Shown here: positions 28,335-36,567 of the stretch, one piece after another
Numbering within the stretch: the stretch's first letter is position 1
Layout: each line of letters opens with the position of its first letter
NCBI GenBank assembly: GCA_002386525.1
Contig: DGIS01000008.1
Span: forward strand, 1 to 64,000
Length of the DNA: 64,000 bases
Source of the DNA: Sphingobacterium sp. UBA4616
Lineage (GTDB): Bacteria > Bacteroidota > Bacteroidia > Sphingobacteriales > Sphingobacteriaceae
Direction: 5' to 3'
The notes under the pieces: model-generated
Seen by the model: the letters and a program-made list of their open reading frames with translations, nothing else
What the model was told of the DNA's origin: nothing
Database searches by the model: none
Program-made: the position numbers and the translations under genes

Positions 28335-29245
28335 TATAAATTTTCTAAAAAGGTTAATTCATCTATAATTTCAATATCATGCCCTTTAGCGGCAAATGAA
28401 ATTGCCTTTTTGTATTTTCCAGTCATTTTATCTGGAGTCATATTTTTGACATCTTCGTTACTACATACGAGATAATTTGTAGTTGTTTTCAAAGAATCTG
28501 AAGGAATTCCCCCTATAATTGCAACTTTCTTTATAGCTTCTTTTCTCTGCATTGAAACTAAGGCTCCAGTAAAAACGACTTCAGCTCCATAAAATATAGA
28601 ATCAGGATTATGGGTAGATGAATCTGTCGGTAAATCCTTTAATCCGTATTTATCCTCTTTTTTAACATAGGTTCGCTTTGTTAAGCAAGGAATAAACTTA
28701 TTTGGATTTTTGAAGTAGCCAATATTTACACCGATCGATTGTAAATATTCTTCAATATTATCACCACTAAAATCTTTTAGAATTCTTTTTGTTATTTCAG
28801 CTATTTGAACCGTTTTAGGCGATTTCTTGTGTATATTAAATGAATCTACTAGATAATCAAAAACGTAAATTCCTATATATGGATTAGTCTTTTTTGCAAC
28901 AATTGAAGTGCAAAAATGATAAAATGTAGGGTATTCTAATTCATAATAATCCAATACCTTTCTAAGTGCTGAAATGTGAAATCCAGCATTATGAGTTACA
29001 ATTAATTGATTTTCTAAAATAGGTCTGATATCATTCCATACTATATCAAATTCAGGTGAATCTTTAACCATTTCCGCTGTAATACCGTTTTCATACATAT
29101 TTTCTAAAATCGGATAGCTATTAGGTTTTATCAACCATTTTTTAGTTTCAGTAACTATATTGTTCTTGACAATTGATAGTTCGATTTGACAAACCGAATT
29201 TCTATATTCAGTAGCTGTGTCAAAATTTAAAACAATAAAATTCAT
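28334..29245 (-). CDS. Catalytically degraded DEDD exonuclease-like domain with C-terminal BRCT
   Basis: Residues 1-165 follow the DnaQ-type exonuclease layout (VLNFDTATEYRNSVCQIEL, ENQLIVTHNAGFHISALRKVL). The acidic residues are replaced: DFE has become NFD, HNASFD has become HNAGFH, and the last HxxxD motif is not recognisable. Residues 220-303 are a BRCT domain (AEVVFTGALVSMQRKEAIKKVAIIGG, TTNYLVCSNED). Active homologues with this domain pair occur widely. Here the fold is probably kept for binding rather than cutting. It lies 33 bp after the repressor gene in the presumed lysogeny operon. Confidence 0.75.
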   Translation of the reverse strand: MNFIVLNFDTATEYRNSVCQIELSIVKNNIVTETKKWLIKPNSYPILENMYENGITAEMVKDSPEFDIVWNDIRPILENQLIVTHNAGFHISALRKVLDYYELEYPTFYHFCTSIVAKKTNPYIGIYVFDYLVDSFNIHKKSPKTVQIAEITKRILKDFSGDNIEEYLQSIGVNIGYFKNPNKFIPCLTKRTYVKKEDKYGLKDLPTDSSTHNPDSIFYGAEVVFTGALVSMQRKEAIKKVAIIGGIPSDSLKTTTNYLVCSNEDVKNMTPDKMTGKYKKAISFAAKGHDIEIIDELTFLENL

Positions 29246-29278
29246 CGTGTAATATTTGGTTAGTAGGCTATAGTTATG

Positions 29279-29707
29279 CTAAGCTATTGTAAGACCATAT
29301 GATTCAGCCTCTCTTTTAATTTTGCTTATCAAGTCAGGAAAATATTTAGACATAATGGTAAAATCTCCTTTTATAGAAATCTGAACGTTTATCTCATTAC
29401 TAGTTTTAGGAATAGGCGAATATTTTTGTGCACCCTCATGCAATAAATTTGTTGATGGTGAATAAATCTTTGAATAATCGTAATTCTTGTTAGCATCCTT
29501 CTTTGGAAGCTTTAGGTATATGGATATGAAATCTTTTTGTAGTACTGCAGATGCAAGTGCTAACTGAGAGATATGAATATCTTCCTTTTCAAATAAATAC
29601 TGTAAGTTCCTGACTGACATATCCATTTTGTCTGCAAATTCCTTTTGAGAAAGTCCGGATTCCTGCCAGCTTTTCTTTAATATTTGCCCAATATTTTGCG
29701 TACTCAT
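29279..29707 (-). CDS. XRE-family repressor (CI-like)
   Basis: The start MSTQNIGQILK is used because it begins directly at the HTH domain and the longer frame would cross the operator region. Residues 3-58 form a Cro/CI helix-turn-helix (LSQKEFADKMDMSVRNLQYLFE). The 85-residue C-terminus has no Ser-Lys peptidase motif, so induction is probably not by LexA-type self-cleavage. It is divergent from the early operon and heads a minus-strand operon down to 27714, the expected place for the lysogeny repressor. Confidence 0.75.
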   Translation of the reverse strand: MSTQNIGQILKKSWQESGLSQKEFADKMDMSVRNLQYLFEKEDIHISQLALASAVLQKDFISIYLKLPKKDANKNYDYSKIYSPSTNLLHEGAQKYSPIPKTSNEINVQISIKGDFTIMSKYFPDLISKIKREAESYGLTIA

Positions 29708-29844
29708 AATGCAAAAGTGAAAAATTTTTGTTCTAATAATCAGTGTGTTATAAAAGTTTTTTGCGTTTTTTATACGAAAATTTTGCGTGTTCAAAAAAAA
29801 TCTTCAACTTTGACATGAACAAAATTTGTATATAAATATTGAAT
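29708..29844. promoter_or_regulatory. Divergent lysogeny/early control region
   Basis: The 137-bp region separates repressor and early operon. On the plus strand TTTG (29782-29785), a 19-bp spacer and CAACTTTG (29805-29812, one mismatch to TAnnTTTG) form the likely early promoter. On the minus strand CACTTTTG (29712-29719) lies 4 bp before the repressor ATG. Two copies of TTTTGCG and a partial dyad TTTTTATACGAAAA between them are candidate operators. Confidence 0.5.
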
Positions 29845-30075
29845 ATGGAATCCCAAATAACTACCAAAAAACTTCGTAAGGTTAAAAGCAATTTGCCAAC
29901 TGGTGCAATGGAGTTGATCGCAGAGCAATTAAATATTAGCGTTAGCACTGTTAGTAATGCGTTTTTAGGAAAAAACAAGAAGCAATTAAATGAGGTGCTA
30001 AAAAAAGCTCTTTTAATTATTGAAGAGGACAAAAAGGCAAAAGCTGATTTATTAAAAAAAATAGATGAATTATAG
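29845..30075 (+). CDS. Small HTH DNA-binding protein (Cro-like position)
   Basis: The ATG at 29845 (MESQITTKKLRK) is preferred to an upstream TTG. The 76-aa protein contains an HTH like those of LacI-type proteins (AEQLNISVSTVSNAFLGKNK) followed by a charged helix. As first gene of the early operon opposite the repressor, it is the likely Cro-type or early regulator. Confidence 0.6.
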   Translation: MESQITTKKLRKVKSNLPTGAMELIAEQLNISVSTVSNAFLGKNKKQLNEVLKKALLIIEEDKKAKADLLKKIDEL

Positions 30076-30078
30076 ATT

Positions 30079-30654
30079 ATGCTTAACCTAAACAAAATAT
30101 CTCAAGTGTTGCCTGCTGGGCTTGAAGACAATGGTGTCGAGTTCTATGTGCATAATAATGATTTAAAATGCTTGCATAGAGGGCAAACTTTTGAATGGGA
30201 TAATATTCCAGAATGGATCCTTGAAGTAGTCGCAACGGACATGCTTCAAAATCAGGAAGCTCTAAATGCTTTAGTTGCTTGGGACCTTACTCAGCGCGAT
30301 GAAATGCTTAAGCAATATATTATCTGCCGTTTTGGTGGGTTCGATTTGGAACCCGATATCGATGCTAATGGCAAAATAGATCACACAGAATATTTTGATT
30401 GTGGTAGACGTGGCAATTGTGTGCATGAAGGTAAGCTTTGCGCGACAATAAAAGTTGCAAACGGCTTTTTAACAAAACAGGAAGTCAATGTTCTGCGATG
30501 CGTTGCTCAGGGAAAATTCAATAAAGAGATAGCTGATATTCTTTCGATTTCAGAAGATACAGTCAGCACTCATAATCAGAATATACAACGCAAGCTCGGA
30601 GTCGATAATAAACTCGAAATGGTATCATTCGCCATTTTAAAAAATATCAGATAA
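30079..30654 (+). CDS. LuxR-type (GerE) transcriptional regulator
   Basis: The C-terminal 65 residues form a LuxR HTH (LTKQEVNVLRCVAQGKFNKEIADILSIS, TVSTHNQNIQRKLG). The N-terminal 120 residues lack a receiver or PAS domain and contain a Cys cluster C-X5-C-X6-C (CGRRGNCVHEGKLC) that might bind metal. It starts 3 bp after the small HTH gene. A role as early or delayed-early activator is likely but not proven. Confidence 0.7.
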   Translation: MLNLNKISQVLPAGLEDNGVEFYVHNNDLKCLHRGQTFEWDNIPEWILEVVATDMLQNQEALNALVAWDLTQRDEMLKQYIICRFGGFDLEPDIDANGKIDHTEYFDCGRRGNCVHEGKLCATIKVANGFLTKQEVNVLRCVAQGKFNKEIADILSISEDTVSTHNQNIQRKLGVDNKLEMVSFAILKNIR

Positions 30655-30668
30655 CCAATCTTAAAATT

Positions 30669-30929
30669 ATGGCAACAAAAAAAATGTGTAAAGACCTGGT
30701 CAAAGTGGGACAGGGTTTTGAACTAGCAAACAAAATGTGGTCAGCCTCTTTCCGGTTTAGCATGGATCGAAGTAATAAGTTACAGATCATCCGTAAGGGT
30801 GGCGCGCACATGTGCTACGTAACTGATGTACGTGAAGATGGAATTGAATTGTCTCTGTACGTTATGGGCAAGCAACTCACAAGCATTTTGTCTTACGATG
30901 AAATGATCTATGTCAAACCAATTAAATAA
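30669..30929 (+). CDS. Small phage protein, unknown
   Basis: An 86-aa basic N-terminus plus beta-rich domain (KMCKDLVKVGQGFELANKMW). It belongs to the early operon with 14-bp and 12-bp gaps on either side. No family recognised. Confidence 0.55.
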   Translation: MATKKMCKDLVKVGQGFELANKMWSASFRFSMDRSNKLQIIRKGGAHMCYVTDVREDGIELSLYVMGKQLTSILSYDEMIYVKPIK

Positions 30930-30941
30930 TCAATATAAACT

Positions 30942-31370
30942 ATGTTACAGATTAACGTAAACAGAGCGAATGGCCAAGGTGTCGTTTGCTTTCCAAAGGA
31001 AGCCCGGCTTCCAAAGAAAACGCTCAATATCGTACCGGTTGAATTAGCCGTAATTATTTGGGAACGTGAAGTTCGGTCATACATTTTGGATCGTATTCGC
31101 AAATGGGTGGTTAGCCGCCAAAATAACCTAAAAGCGTGCAAACGTCTTGACGGCCGTCGAGCTGCAGCAATTGACAAGTTGCTCCTAATGATCGCTAACA
31201 ATATGGAAAGCTCACTGAAATCGGTTTGCGCCAAAGTTGTCCGCAATGCTGATTTAATATTGGCTTTGGCTCCAAATGAGCAAAGTAAGTTCTTTCCTCT
31301 TTTTAAGGAAACCATAGCGCCAATAGTAGTTTGGTGTACTGAGTTCGCAGAAATCAATCAAGTAAAGTAA
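30942..31370 (+). CDS. Early phage protein, unknown
   Basis: A 142-aa protein, mostly helical, with a positively charged region (IRKWVVSRQNNLKACKRLDGRR) that could contact nucleic acid. It is in the early operon, tightly spaced. No motif identified. Confidence 0.5.
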   Translation: MLQINVNRANGQGVVCFPKEARLPKKTLNIVPVELAVIIWEREVRSYILDRIRKWVVSRQNNLKACKRLDGRRAAAIDKLLLMIANNMESSLKSVCAKVVRNADLILALAPNEQSKFFPLFKETIAPIVVWCTEFAEINQVK

Positions 31371-31387
31371 TACTAATCAAAAAAATC

Positions 31388-31909
31388 ATGAGAATATCAA
31401 AAAATCTAGCTGAATCAACAGCTGAAAAATTATTGGTAAAGAAAAAAGAAGCTTACAAAGCTATTGAATCTAAAATGGAACAAATTGCTACAGTAATAGC
31501 TACTAATGCTGTTCCCAAGACTGTTTTGGAAGCCTCTTACAAGTACAAAGGATATTTTAAATATGCTACAGAAGCGCATTTTATTTACCCTCACACCAAC
31601 AAAGAACGAATTAGGGTTAATCTATCACACAGGCTTCCATTCAATGGTAAAGATTGGAGCGATACAATTATTATATCGGGGGATTCAGATGAAATCAAAA
31701 AGCTTTTCGAACTAGATGCCCAATATGATAAACTGAAAAGTGAATATAGAGAATCATATAAAATAGTAAGTGAAACCATTTTTGGTTTAAAAACAGCATT
31801 ACAGGTTAAAAAGCACTGCCCTGAAGCTTTTGAATTACTACCAAAAGCAGCTAGTGGTACATTACTTCCAATGGTTAATCTCGATCAAGTAAGAGCATTA
31901 GTTAGTTAA
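31388..31909 (+). CDS. Early phage protein, unknown
   Basis: A 173-aa, lysine-rich, largely helical protein (AEKLLVKKKEAYKAIESKMEQ). It is placed 17 bp after its neighbour and 29 bp before the SSB-tail protein, so probably belongs to the replication operon. No recognisable family. Confidence 0.5.
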   Translation: MRISKNLAESTAEKLLVKKKEAYKAIESKMEQIATVIATNAVPKTVLEASYKYKGYFKYATEAHFIYPHTNKERIRVNLSHRLPFNGKDWSDTIIISGDSDEIKKLFELDAQYDKLKSEYRESYKIVSETIFGLKTALQVKKHCPEAFELLPKAASGTLLPMVNLDQVRALVS

Positions 31910-31938
31910 TAAATTTTATCACTCTAAATACAAATATC

Positions 31939-32307
31939 ATGGCTACAACAAGTTTTAAAGGAATTGTAAAGGCAGTTGAAACTTCAAATTATGGCGAAGG
32001 TGCCAATACTGGAACGCGTCAAAGTATAATCGTTTTTGTTCCTGGTTATGTTAACCAGTTCGGAGAAAAAAAAGGAGCTGACAATATCTTTCAAGTTGAC
32101 CAATTCAACGATGCTATCAAAGAGAATCCTATTACTAAAGAAGATATTGATCGGAAAATCGAACTGGAAGTTTGGTTGTCCGGACGATCTTACGAACGGA
32201 AGGATCAGCAGGGGTGGGGCTATTCTATCGGCATGAGAGTTAAAACGATGAAGCTTTTAGAAAAGGCTAAAGTGGTTGCTGAGGCCGATGATGATTTGCC
32301 GTTTTGA
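31939..32307 (+). CDS. DUF3127-like protein with SSB-type acidic C-terminus
   Basis: A 122-aa beta-rich protein (FKGIVKAVE... IELEVWLSGRSYERKDQQGWGYSIGMRVKTMKL) resembling DUF3127/OB-fold proteins. It ends in DDDLPF, nearly the DDDIPF tip by which bacterial SSB recruits replication and repair enzymes. It is therefore a probable phage single-strand DNA-binding protein that recruits host partners. Its place just upstream of the primase-helicase supports this. Confidence 0.7.
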   Translation: MATTSFKGIVKAVETSNYGEGANTGTRQSIIVFVPGYVNQFGEKKGADNIFQVDQFNDAIKENPITKEDIDRKIELEVWLSGRSYERKDQQGWGYSIGMRVKTMKLLEKAKVVAEADDDLPF

Positions 32308-32309
32308 TC

Positions 32310-32399
32310 ATGGCAATCTATGAATTAGCGGCGATGATGGTGGTAATCTTCATCGCTGCATGTAGAGAAATAAAAAAGTATAATGAACCTAAAAAATAG
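32310..32399 (+). CDS. 29-aa single-helix membrane peptide
   Basis: The ATG lies 3 bp after the SSB-like stop. The peptide has one hydrophobic helix (LAAMMVVIFIAAC) and a basic C-terminus (REIKKYNEPKK), so N-out/C-in insertion is expected. It fills the gap between two early genes, with 5 bp to the next ATG. Its small size makes coding status tentative. Confidence 0.4.
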   Translation: MAIYELAAMMVVIFIAACREIKKYNEPKK

Positions 32400-32404
32400 A
32401 AAAG

Positions 32405-32602
32405 ATGACTAGGAAACAATTGGAGCGCATTTGCTTATTCATGTTATTGTTTGAATCTGATACTCCTATTGAAGATTTGAACAAACAATTTGGGGTTGAT
32501 CTATCTGAGAATAGCTCGCATGAGCAAGCTTTGACAGCTATTATAAAAGTTATGGGCGTTTTGTTAAGTGGTGAACAAATAAAAGATCAGAATAATGACT
32601 AA
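32405..32602 (+). CDS. Small early phage protein, unknown
   Basis: A 65-aa helical acidic protein (MTRKQLERICLFMLLFESDTP) whose 3' end overlaps the primase-helicase start by 8 bp, suggesting coupled translation and perhaps a partner role. No family recognised. Confidence 0.5.
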   Translation: MTRKQLERICLFMLLFESDTPIEDLNKQFGVDLSENSSHEQALTAIIKVMGVLLSGEQIKDQNND

Positions 32603-35438
32603 TACATATACTTTCAGTTTTTACCCTGGTCCCATAACTAAAAAGATTCCTAAGCGTGATATGGGAGTAAAGGAAGCAATGGATTTAATTGGTTCTGATA
32701 CGTACAAAGATGCTATTATCAAATTGCGAGAATGTGATAATGAACCACTGAGGAAAACATTGAAAACAGGGCTTCCATATTTCACTTTTTCCGGAACTTT
32801 TACAAAGCGTTTGACGGATTCCCTTAAGAAGCATTCGGGATTGTTGGTATTAGATTTTGATAACTTGGATATCGATCGGCTTGATGAATACAAAGAGCAA
32901 TTTAAGTCGATTGAGTGGGTTTTGGCAGTATGGATTTCACCATCTGGAAACGGTCTTAAAATACTTGTCAAAATAGAGCCTCATTATCACAGAGATACCT
33001 TTTTATGGTTAAAAGATTTTTTCGCTGGTAACTTTCTTTTGGATGTGGACGACAGTGGTAAAGATGTGGCTCGGGCTTGCTTTGTGTCTTGGGATCCTGA
33101 CTTTTATTTCAATCCAAATTCAAAAGAACTCAATGCTGAGGAACTCGGGATTAATAAGGAACCTTTTGAATTGGTTCAGGAGAAGTCTGTTCGCCTTATC
33201 GCTGAGGAAGAAAGTAGGGTAGAGGAAGCACGGCTAACGTTTAAAATACAACGTGATTTAAAGCGCGTGGAAATGGTGGTTTCCGACCTCGAACAAGAAA
33301 ATATCGATATCACCGATGATTATAATAATTGGCAAATGATTGCTTTTTCTTTGGCATCGCTAGGGGAGGAGGCTAGAACATTTTTTCATCGTGTATCGGC
33401 ATTGAACGGTCAGTATGATTTTGACGAAGCAGAAAAAAAGTTTACCGATGCGCTGAAAAATAGAAAGAAATTTAAAAACGCCAATAAGTTTTTCAGCTTA
33501 GCTGGAAAAGAGGGGATCGATACAAAATTACCTATTACAGATCAAGAAGCAATCCGGCAGGGCGTTATAAAACAGACTATCGGAAACGCTGATGAATCTA
33601 ATGATTATATCAAATACAGTATATATCTCAAAAAGTCCGAAGGTGTTTATTACTCTTTAGATTTAAAAGGGTTGCCGCGACCTGTTTCGAATTTTTGGCT
33701 TAAAATTCTATTCCATGTTAACACGTCTGATGCCGAGGCTTATCGCCTGATCATCATTAGGAATATTTTTGGAGACGAACGTGTGATCAATATCAATACG
33801 GATGATTTTGTTTCCGCTGGTTCATTTAAAAAGGTCATTGCTAGGCACGGAAATTATATTTGGATGGGTGCAGATGCTGATTTGGTGAAGCTGCAAAATA
33901 TGCTACAGCGAGAAGAGGCACCAACAACAATGGTTAAAAATCTTGGTTTCAATCGTAAAGGGAATTTCTTTGCTTTTGCCAACGGAATCTATGTCATTGG
34001 AGAAAGTAATTTTTTGGACATCGATCCTTATGGTATTGTACCTACAAAAAACCTTAAAGGTGAACAAATCAATTATTTCATTCCGGCACTGTCTAAAATA
34101 TTTGCTGACAAAGATGATATGTATTCAAATGATAAAAAGTTTAGGCTCATTGTCGGGAATGCAAAATGGAAAGATTGGACAGAGTTATTCTGTAAAGTCT
34201 ATGGAGACAACGGTCGTGTCGGTATTGCCTACTTTATCTGTGCACTTTTTTCGGATATTATTTTTAGAGCTATGGGATCACGTTTCCCTATCTTATTTGC
34301 CTATGGTAAGCGCGGATCGGGAAAGGGAACAATGGTTCAATCAATTTTGAACTTGTACGGTGAAAAGCAAGATCAAGTCATGCTGGGAGGTTCGTCTACA
34401 GCAGTGGGGTTCATGCGTAAGCTCGCACAATTTATAAATGGACTTGTTTGGCTAGATGAATACAAAAATAATTTGCCAGTCAAGACGATTGAATCGTTAA
34501 AGAACATTTATGACCGTATTGGCTACGAACGCGGTAAAAAGGATAATTCTTTCCAAACTGAAAGTACGCCAATATCCTCTGCTTGTATTTTGTCCGGTCA
34601 GGAAATGCCAACTATCGAACCTGCCTTGTTTTCCCGAAACATGTTGATATCATTTGCCGAAACTGTACGTACTGAGGAAGCAAGACAGCTGTATCGATCA
34701 TTGCTATCCATGGAAAAAGAGGGGCTTTCGCATTTAACTGTTGGACTATTAGCATACCGGAATTTAGTGGCAGATAATTTTAAGGAGTTTTATGAGGAGG
34801 AGATACGTGTATTTTCCAAGCTAGTCGCAAAAGATGATATCGATGAAAGGATGCTTAGCAATTGGTCTATGATGATCACTATGATCGGTTTATTGGCTGA
34901 GCATATTTCATTCCCTTTTACAGTTGATGAATTCAGAGAACAATGTAAAGAGTTGCTTCTATCTCAATTTAGCGTACTGCAGGGAAGTGATGACACATCC
35001 AAGTTTTGGCAGATTGTTGAGCAGTTGTTTACAGATGGTACCATTATCGAAGACAAGCACTTTAAGCTCGAAAATGGTAATATCCACCTGAGAGTCCAAG
35101 ATATCTACCAGATGTATGCAGAAGCAATGCACAGGCGGCGTGATCCAAACGTATTGGACCGTGCAACACTTGAAAATTATCTGCGTTCTGATGCTTCCTT
35201 TGAGGGTAGAAAAAAAGCTCAATTCGGCGGAAAATATACCTGGGGTATGGTGTTCAAATATGCTGGATTAAATGTGGATCTTATCCGCGGTACAACTGTA
35301 GAAGATTTGCGCGAAAAGCTCCAAGCCATGGGTTTGAAAATGGACGATGAACCCGTGAAAACAATTCAACTTCCAAAGCAGATGGATGCCTTTAATGATG
35401 GTTTCCCCGAACCGGATGGAAAGGAGGTGACGTTGTGA
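32595..35438 (+). CDS. Phage primase-helicase (VirE_N/BT4734-like primase plus P-loop helicase)
   Basis: The 947-aa protein begins with a BT4734/VirE_N-like domain (GLLVLDFDNLD, SPSGNGLKILVKI, about 60-190) related to archaeo-eukaryotic-type primases. A PriCT-like helical region follows (NWQMIAFSLASLGEEAR, about 245-300). The C-terminal half carries a P-loop ATPase: G571KRGSGKGT579 and Walker B LVWLDEYK about 45 residues on, as in D5/DUF5906-type helicases. It should unwind and prime phage DNA. It is the largest early gene and overlaps both neighbours. Confidence 0.82.
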   Translation: MTNTYTFSFYPGPITKKIPKRDMGVKEAMDLIGSDTYKDAIIKLRECDNEPLRKTLKTGLPYFTFSGTFTKRLTDSLKKHSGLLVLDFDNLDIDRLDEYKEQFKSIEWVLAVWISPSGNGLKILVKIEPHYHRDTFLWLKDFFAGNFLLDVDDSGKDVARACFVSWDPDFYFNPNSKELNAEELGINKEPFELVQEKSVRLIAEEESRVEEARLTFKIQRDLKRVEMVVSDLEQENIDITDDYNNWQMIAFSLASLGEEARTFFHRVSALNGQYDFDEAEKKFTDALKNRKKFKNANKFFSLAGKEGIDTKLPITDQEAIRQGVIKQTIGNADESNDYIKYSIYLKKSEGVYYSLDLKGLPRPVSNFWLKILFHVNTSDAEAYRLIIIRNIFGDERVININTDDFVSAGSFKKVIARHGNYIWMGADADLVKLQNMLQREEAPTTMVKNLGFNRKGNFFAFANGIYVIGESNFLDIDPYGIVPTKNLKGEQINYFIPALSKIFADKDDMYSNDKKFRLIVGNAKWKDWTELFCKVYGDNGRVGIAYFICALFSDIIFRAMGSRFPILFAYGKRGSGKGTMVQSILNLYGEKQDQVMLGGSSTAVGFMRKLAQFINGLVWLDEYKNNLPVKTIESLKNIYDRIGYERGKKDNSFQTESTPISSACILSGQEMPTIEPALFSRNMLISFAETVRTEEARQLYRSLLSMEKEGLSHLTVGLLAYRNLVADNFKEFYEEEIRVFSKLVAKDDIDERMLSNWSMMITMIGLLAEHISFPFTVDEFREQCKELLLSQFSVLQGSDDTSKFWQIVEQLFTDGTIIEDKHFKLENGNIHLRVQDIYQMYAEAMHRRRDPNVLDRATLENYLRSDASFEGRKKAQFGGKYTWGMVFKYAGLNVDLIRGTTVEDLREKLQAMGLKMDDEPVKTIQLPKQMDAFNDGFPEPDGKEVTL
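35421..35430 (+). promoter_or_regulatory. Perfect Shine-Dalgarno AAGGAGGTGA inside the primase-helicase 3' end
   Basis: The ten bases complement the 16S rRNA tail in full and lie 5 bp from a GTG start at 35435 that overlaps the primase stop (GTGA). Strong SD sites are rare in Bacteroidota, so this site decides the GTG start of the next gene. Confidence 0.6.
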
Positions 35439-35632
35439 AAAAGTATGCAAAATTTCATTCCGTTAAGTTCAGAGTAAAAAATAAGGATGGTATTCCTGGT
35501 GTTGTAAAATCGATTTCCAGGCTAGATAAGCTAACGACAAAAAATGCTAACCGATCACTAAAAAAAGCAATAAGACAGAGATCAAAAAATCAATTAAAAA
35601 ACATTAAAGGGAGATATCATGGAAACATTTAA
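35435..35632 (+). CDS. Small basic phage protein, GTG start
   Basis: A 65-aa, strongly basic protein (KKAIRQRSKNQLKNIKGRY) that could bind nucleic acid. The GTG start overlaps the primase-helicase stop by 4 bp and is served by the full SD at 35421-35430. Its 3' end overlaps the ASCH-like gene by 14 bp. Confidence 0.55.
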   Translation: MKKYAKFHSVKFRVKNKDGIPGVVKSISRLDKLTTKNANRSLKKAIRQRSKNQLKNIKGRYHGNI

Positions 35633-36275
35633 ACCAATTTTATTTAGTACCCAAATGGTTCAGGCTTTGGGTACCAAAAATCAGACCCGAAGAATTGTGA
35701 AAGAGCATATCGTATTGAAAGAAGGGGAATTCATAGACACGTGTGAAGGATGGAAAAAACAAGGCGATTTCGCCATTAAGGAGAAAGCTCCTGGATATCC
35801 TGATAGATGGATAATTCATCAAGTTTTAAAAAATAAATATTCGAAAGGTGATATTCTTTGGGTAAGGGAGACTTTCCAAGATGCTAAATGTTTTGATTTT
35901 AATATGGCTGGATTTGTATATAAAGCAGATAAACATTCAAATAAACATGCACAAGAGTATAATATTAATTGGCAACCGTCTATTTATATGCCAAAAGAAG
36001 CTGCTAGGAACTTCCTTCAAGTTATCAAAGTGAGGATTGAACGCTTGAATAAGATTACGGAGGAAGATGCAATCGGTGAGGGTATTTTGGTAGATGAAGA
36101 TGGATATACATGTTGGGACTACAGTAAAAATTGTTGGGGGCCATTTGGATTTACTCCGCAAGAATCCTTTAAAACTCTTTGGGAATCTATTCATGGAACC
36201 GGAACATGGGGAAATAATCCATGGGTGTGGGTATACGATTTTTTTAAAATTAGTAAACCAATCAATTTTTGTTAG
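35619..36275 (+). CDS. ASCH/PUA-like phage protein
   Basis: A 218-aa protein with the layout of phage ASCH-like proteins: PILFSTQMVQALGTKNQTRR, GDILWVRETFQ, then RIERLNKITEEDAIGEGI and a final W-rich WVWVYDFFKI strand. ASCH folds bind RNA or modified bases. The AAAGGGAG site 7 bp upstream supports this ATG. It lies in the early operon; the biological role is unknown. Confidence 0.65.
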   Translation: METFKPILFSTQMVQALGTKNQTRRIVKEHIVLKEGEFIDTCEGWKKQGDFAIKEKAPGYPDRWIIHQVLKNKYSKGDILWVRETFQDAKCFDFNMAGFVYKADKHSNKHAQEYNINWQPSIYMPKEAARNFLQVIKVRIERLNKITEEDAIGEGILVDEDGYTCWDYSKNCWGPFGFTPQESFKTLWESIHGTGTWGNNPWVWVYDFFKISKPINFC

Positions 36276-36277
36276 GT

Positions 36278-36493
36278 ATGGATTTATTCATTAGTGACGA
36301 AGAAATGAAACAGTTTCTTGTCAAAAACGGCTGGAGTATATCAACTGGAGAAAAAACTACTATCGAATTCGTTCACGGTTCCAAAATTGAATATGATGAC
36401 CAAAAGGAAATAGTAGCTCAAAAAGATGGTAAAATTCTGAGCCTTTACCGAGCATTCGAAAAAGAATTAAAAAGCAAAATTCTCCAGTTATGA
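36278..36493 (+). CDS. Small phage protein, unknown
   Basis: A 71-aa protein started at the first ATG after the ASCH-like stop (MDLFISDEEMKQFLVKNGWS). It looks like a small alpha/beta protein without known motif. Its stop overlaps the start of the 25-aa membrane peptide (ATGA). Confidence 0.5.
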   Translation: MDLFISDEEMKQFLVKNGWSISTGEKTTIEFVHGSKIEYDDQKEIVAQKDGKILSLYRAFEKELKSKILQL

Positions 36494-36567
36494 TACCTCT
36501 AATTGCTTTCGTGGCGGCATGGGTCGCCACGCAAATTGATTGTCGAATTAAAAACTTAAAATCATGA
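36490..36567 (+). CDS. 25-aa membrane peptide, coupled at both ends
   Basis: An ATGA overlap couples it to the upstream gene, and a second ATGA (36564-36567) couples it to the DnaA-like gene. The sequence is one hydrophobic helix (MIPLIAFVAAWVATQI) with a basic tail. The double stop-start overlap is the main evidence for translation. Confidence 0.45.
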   Translation: MIPLIAFVAAWVATQIDCRIKNLKS

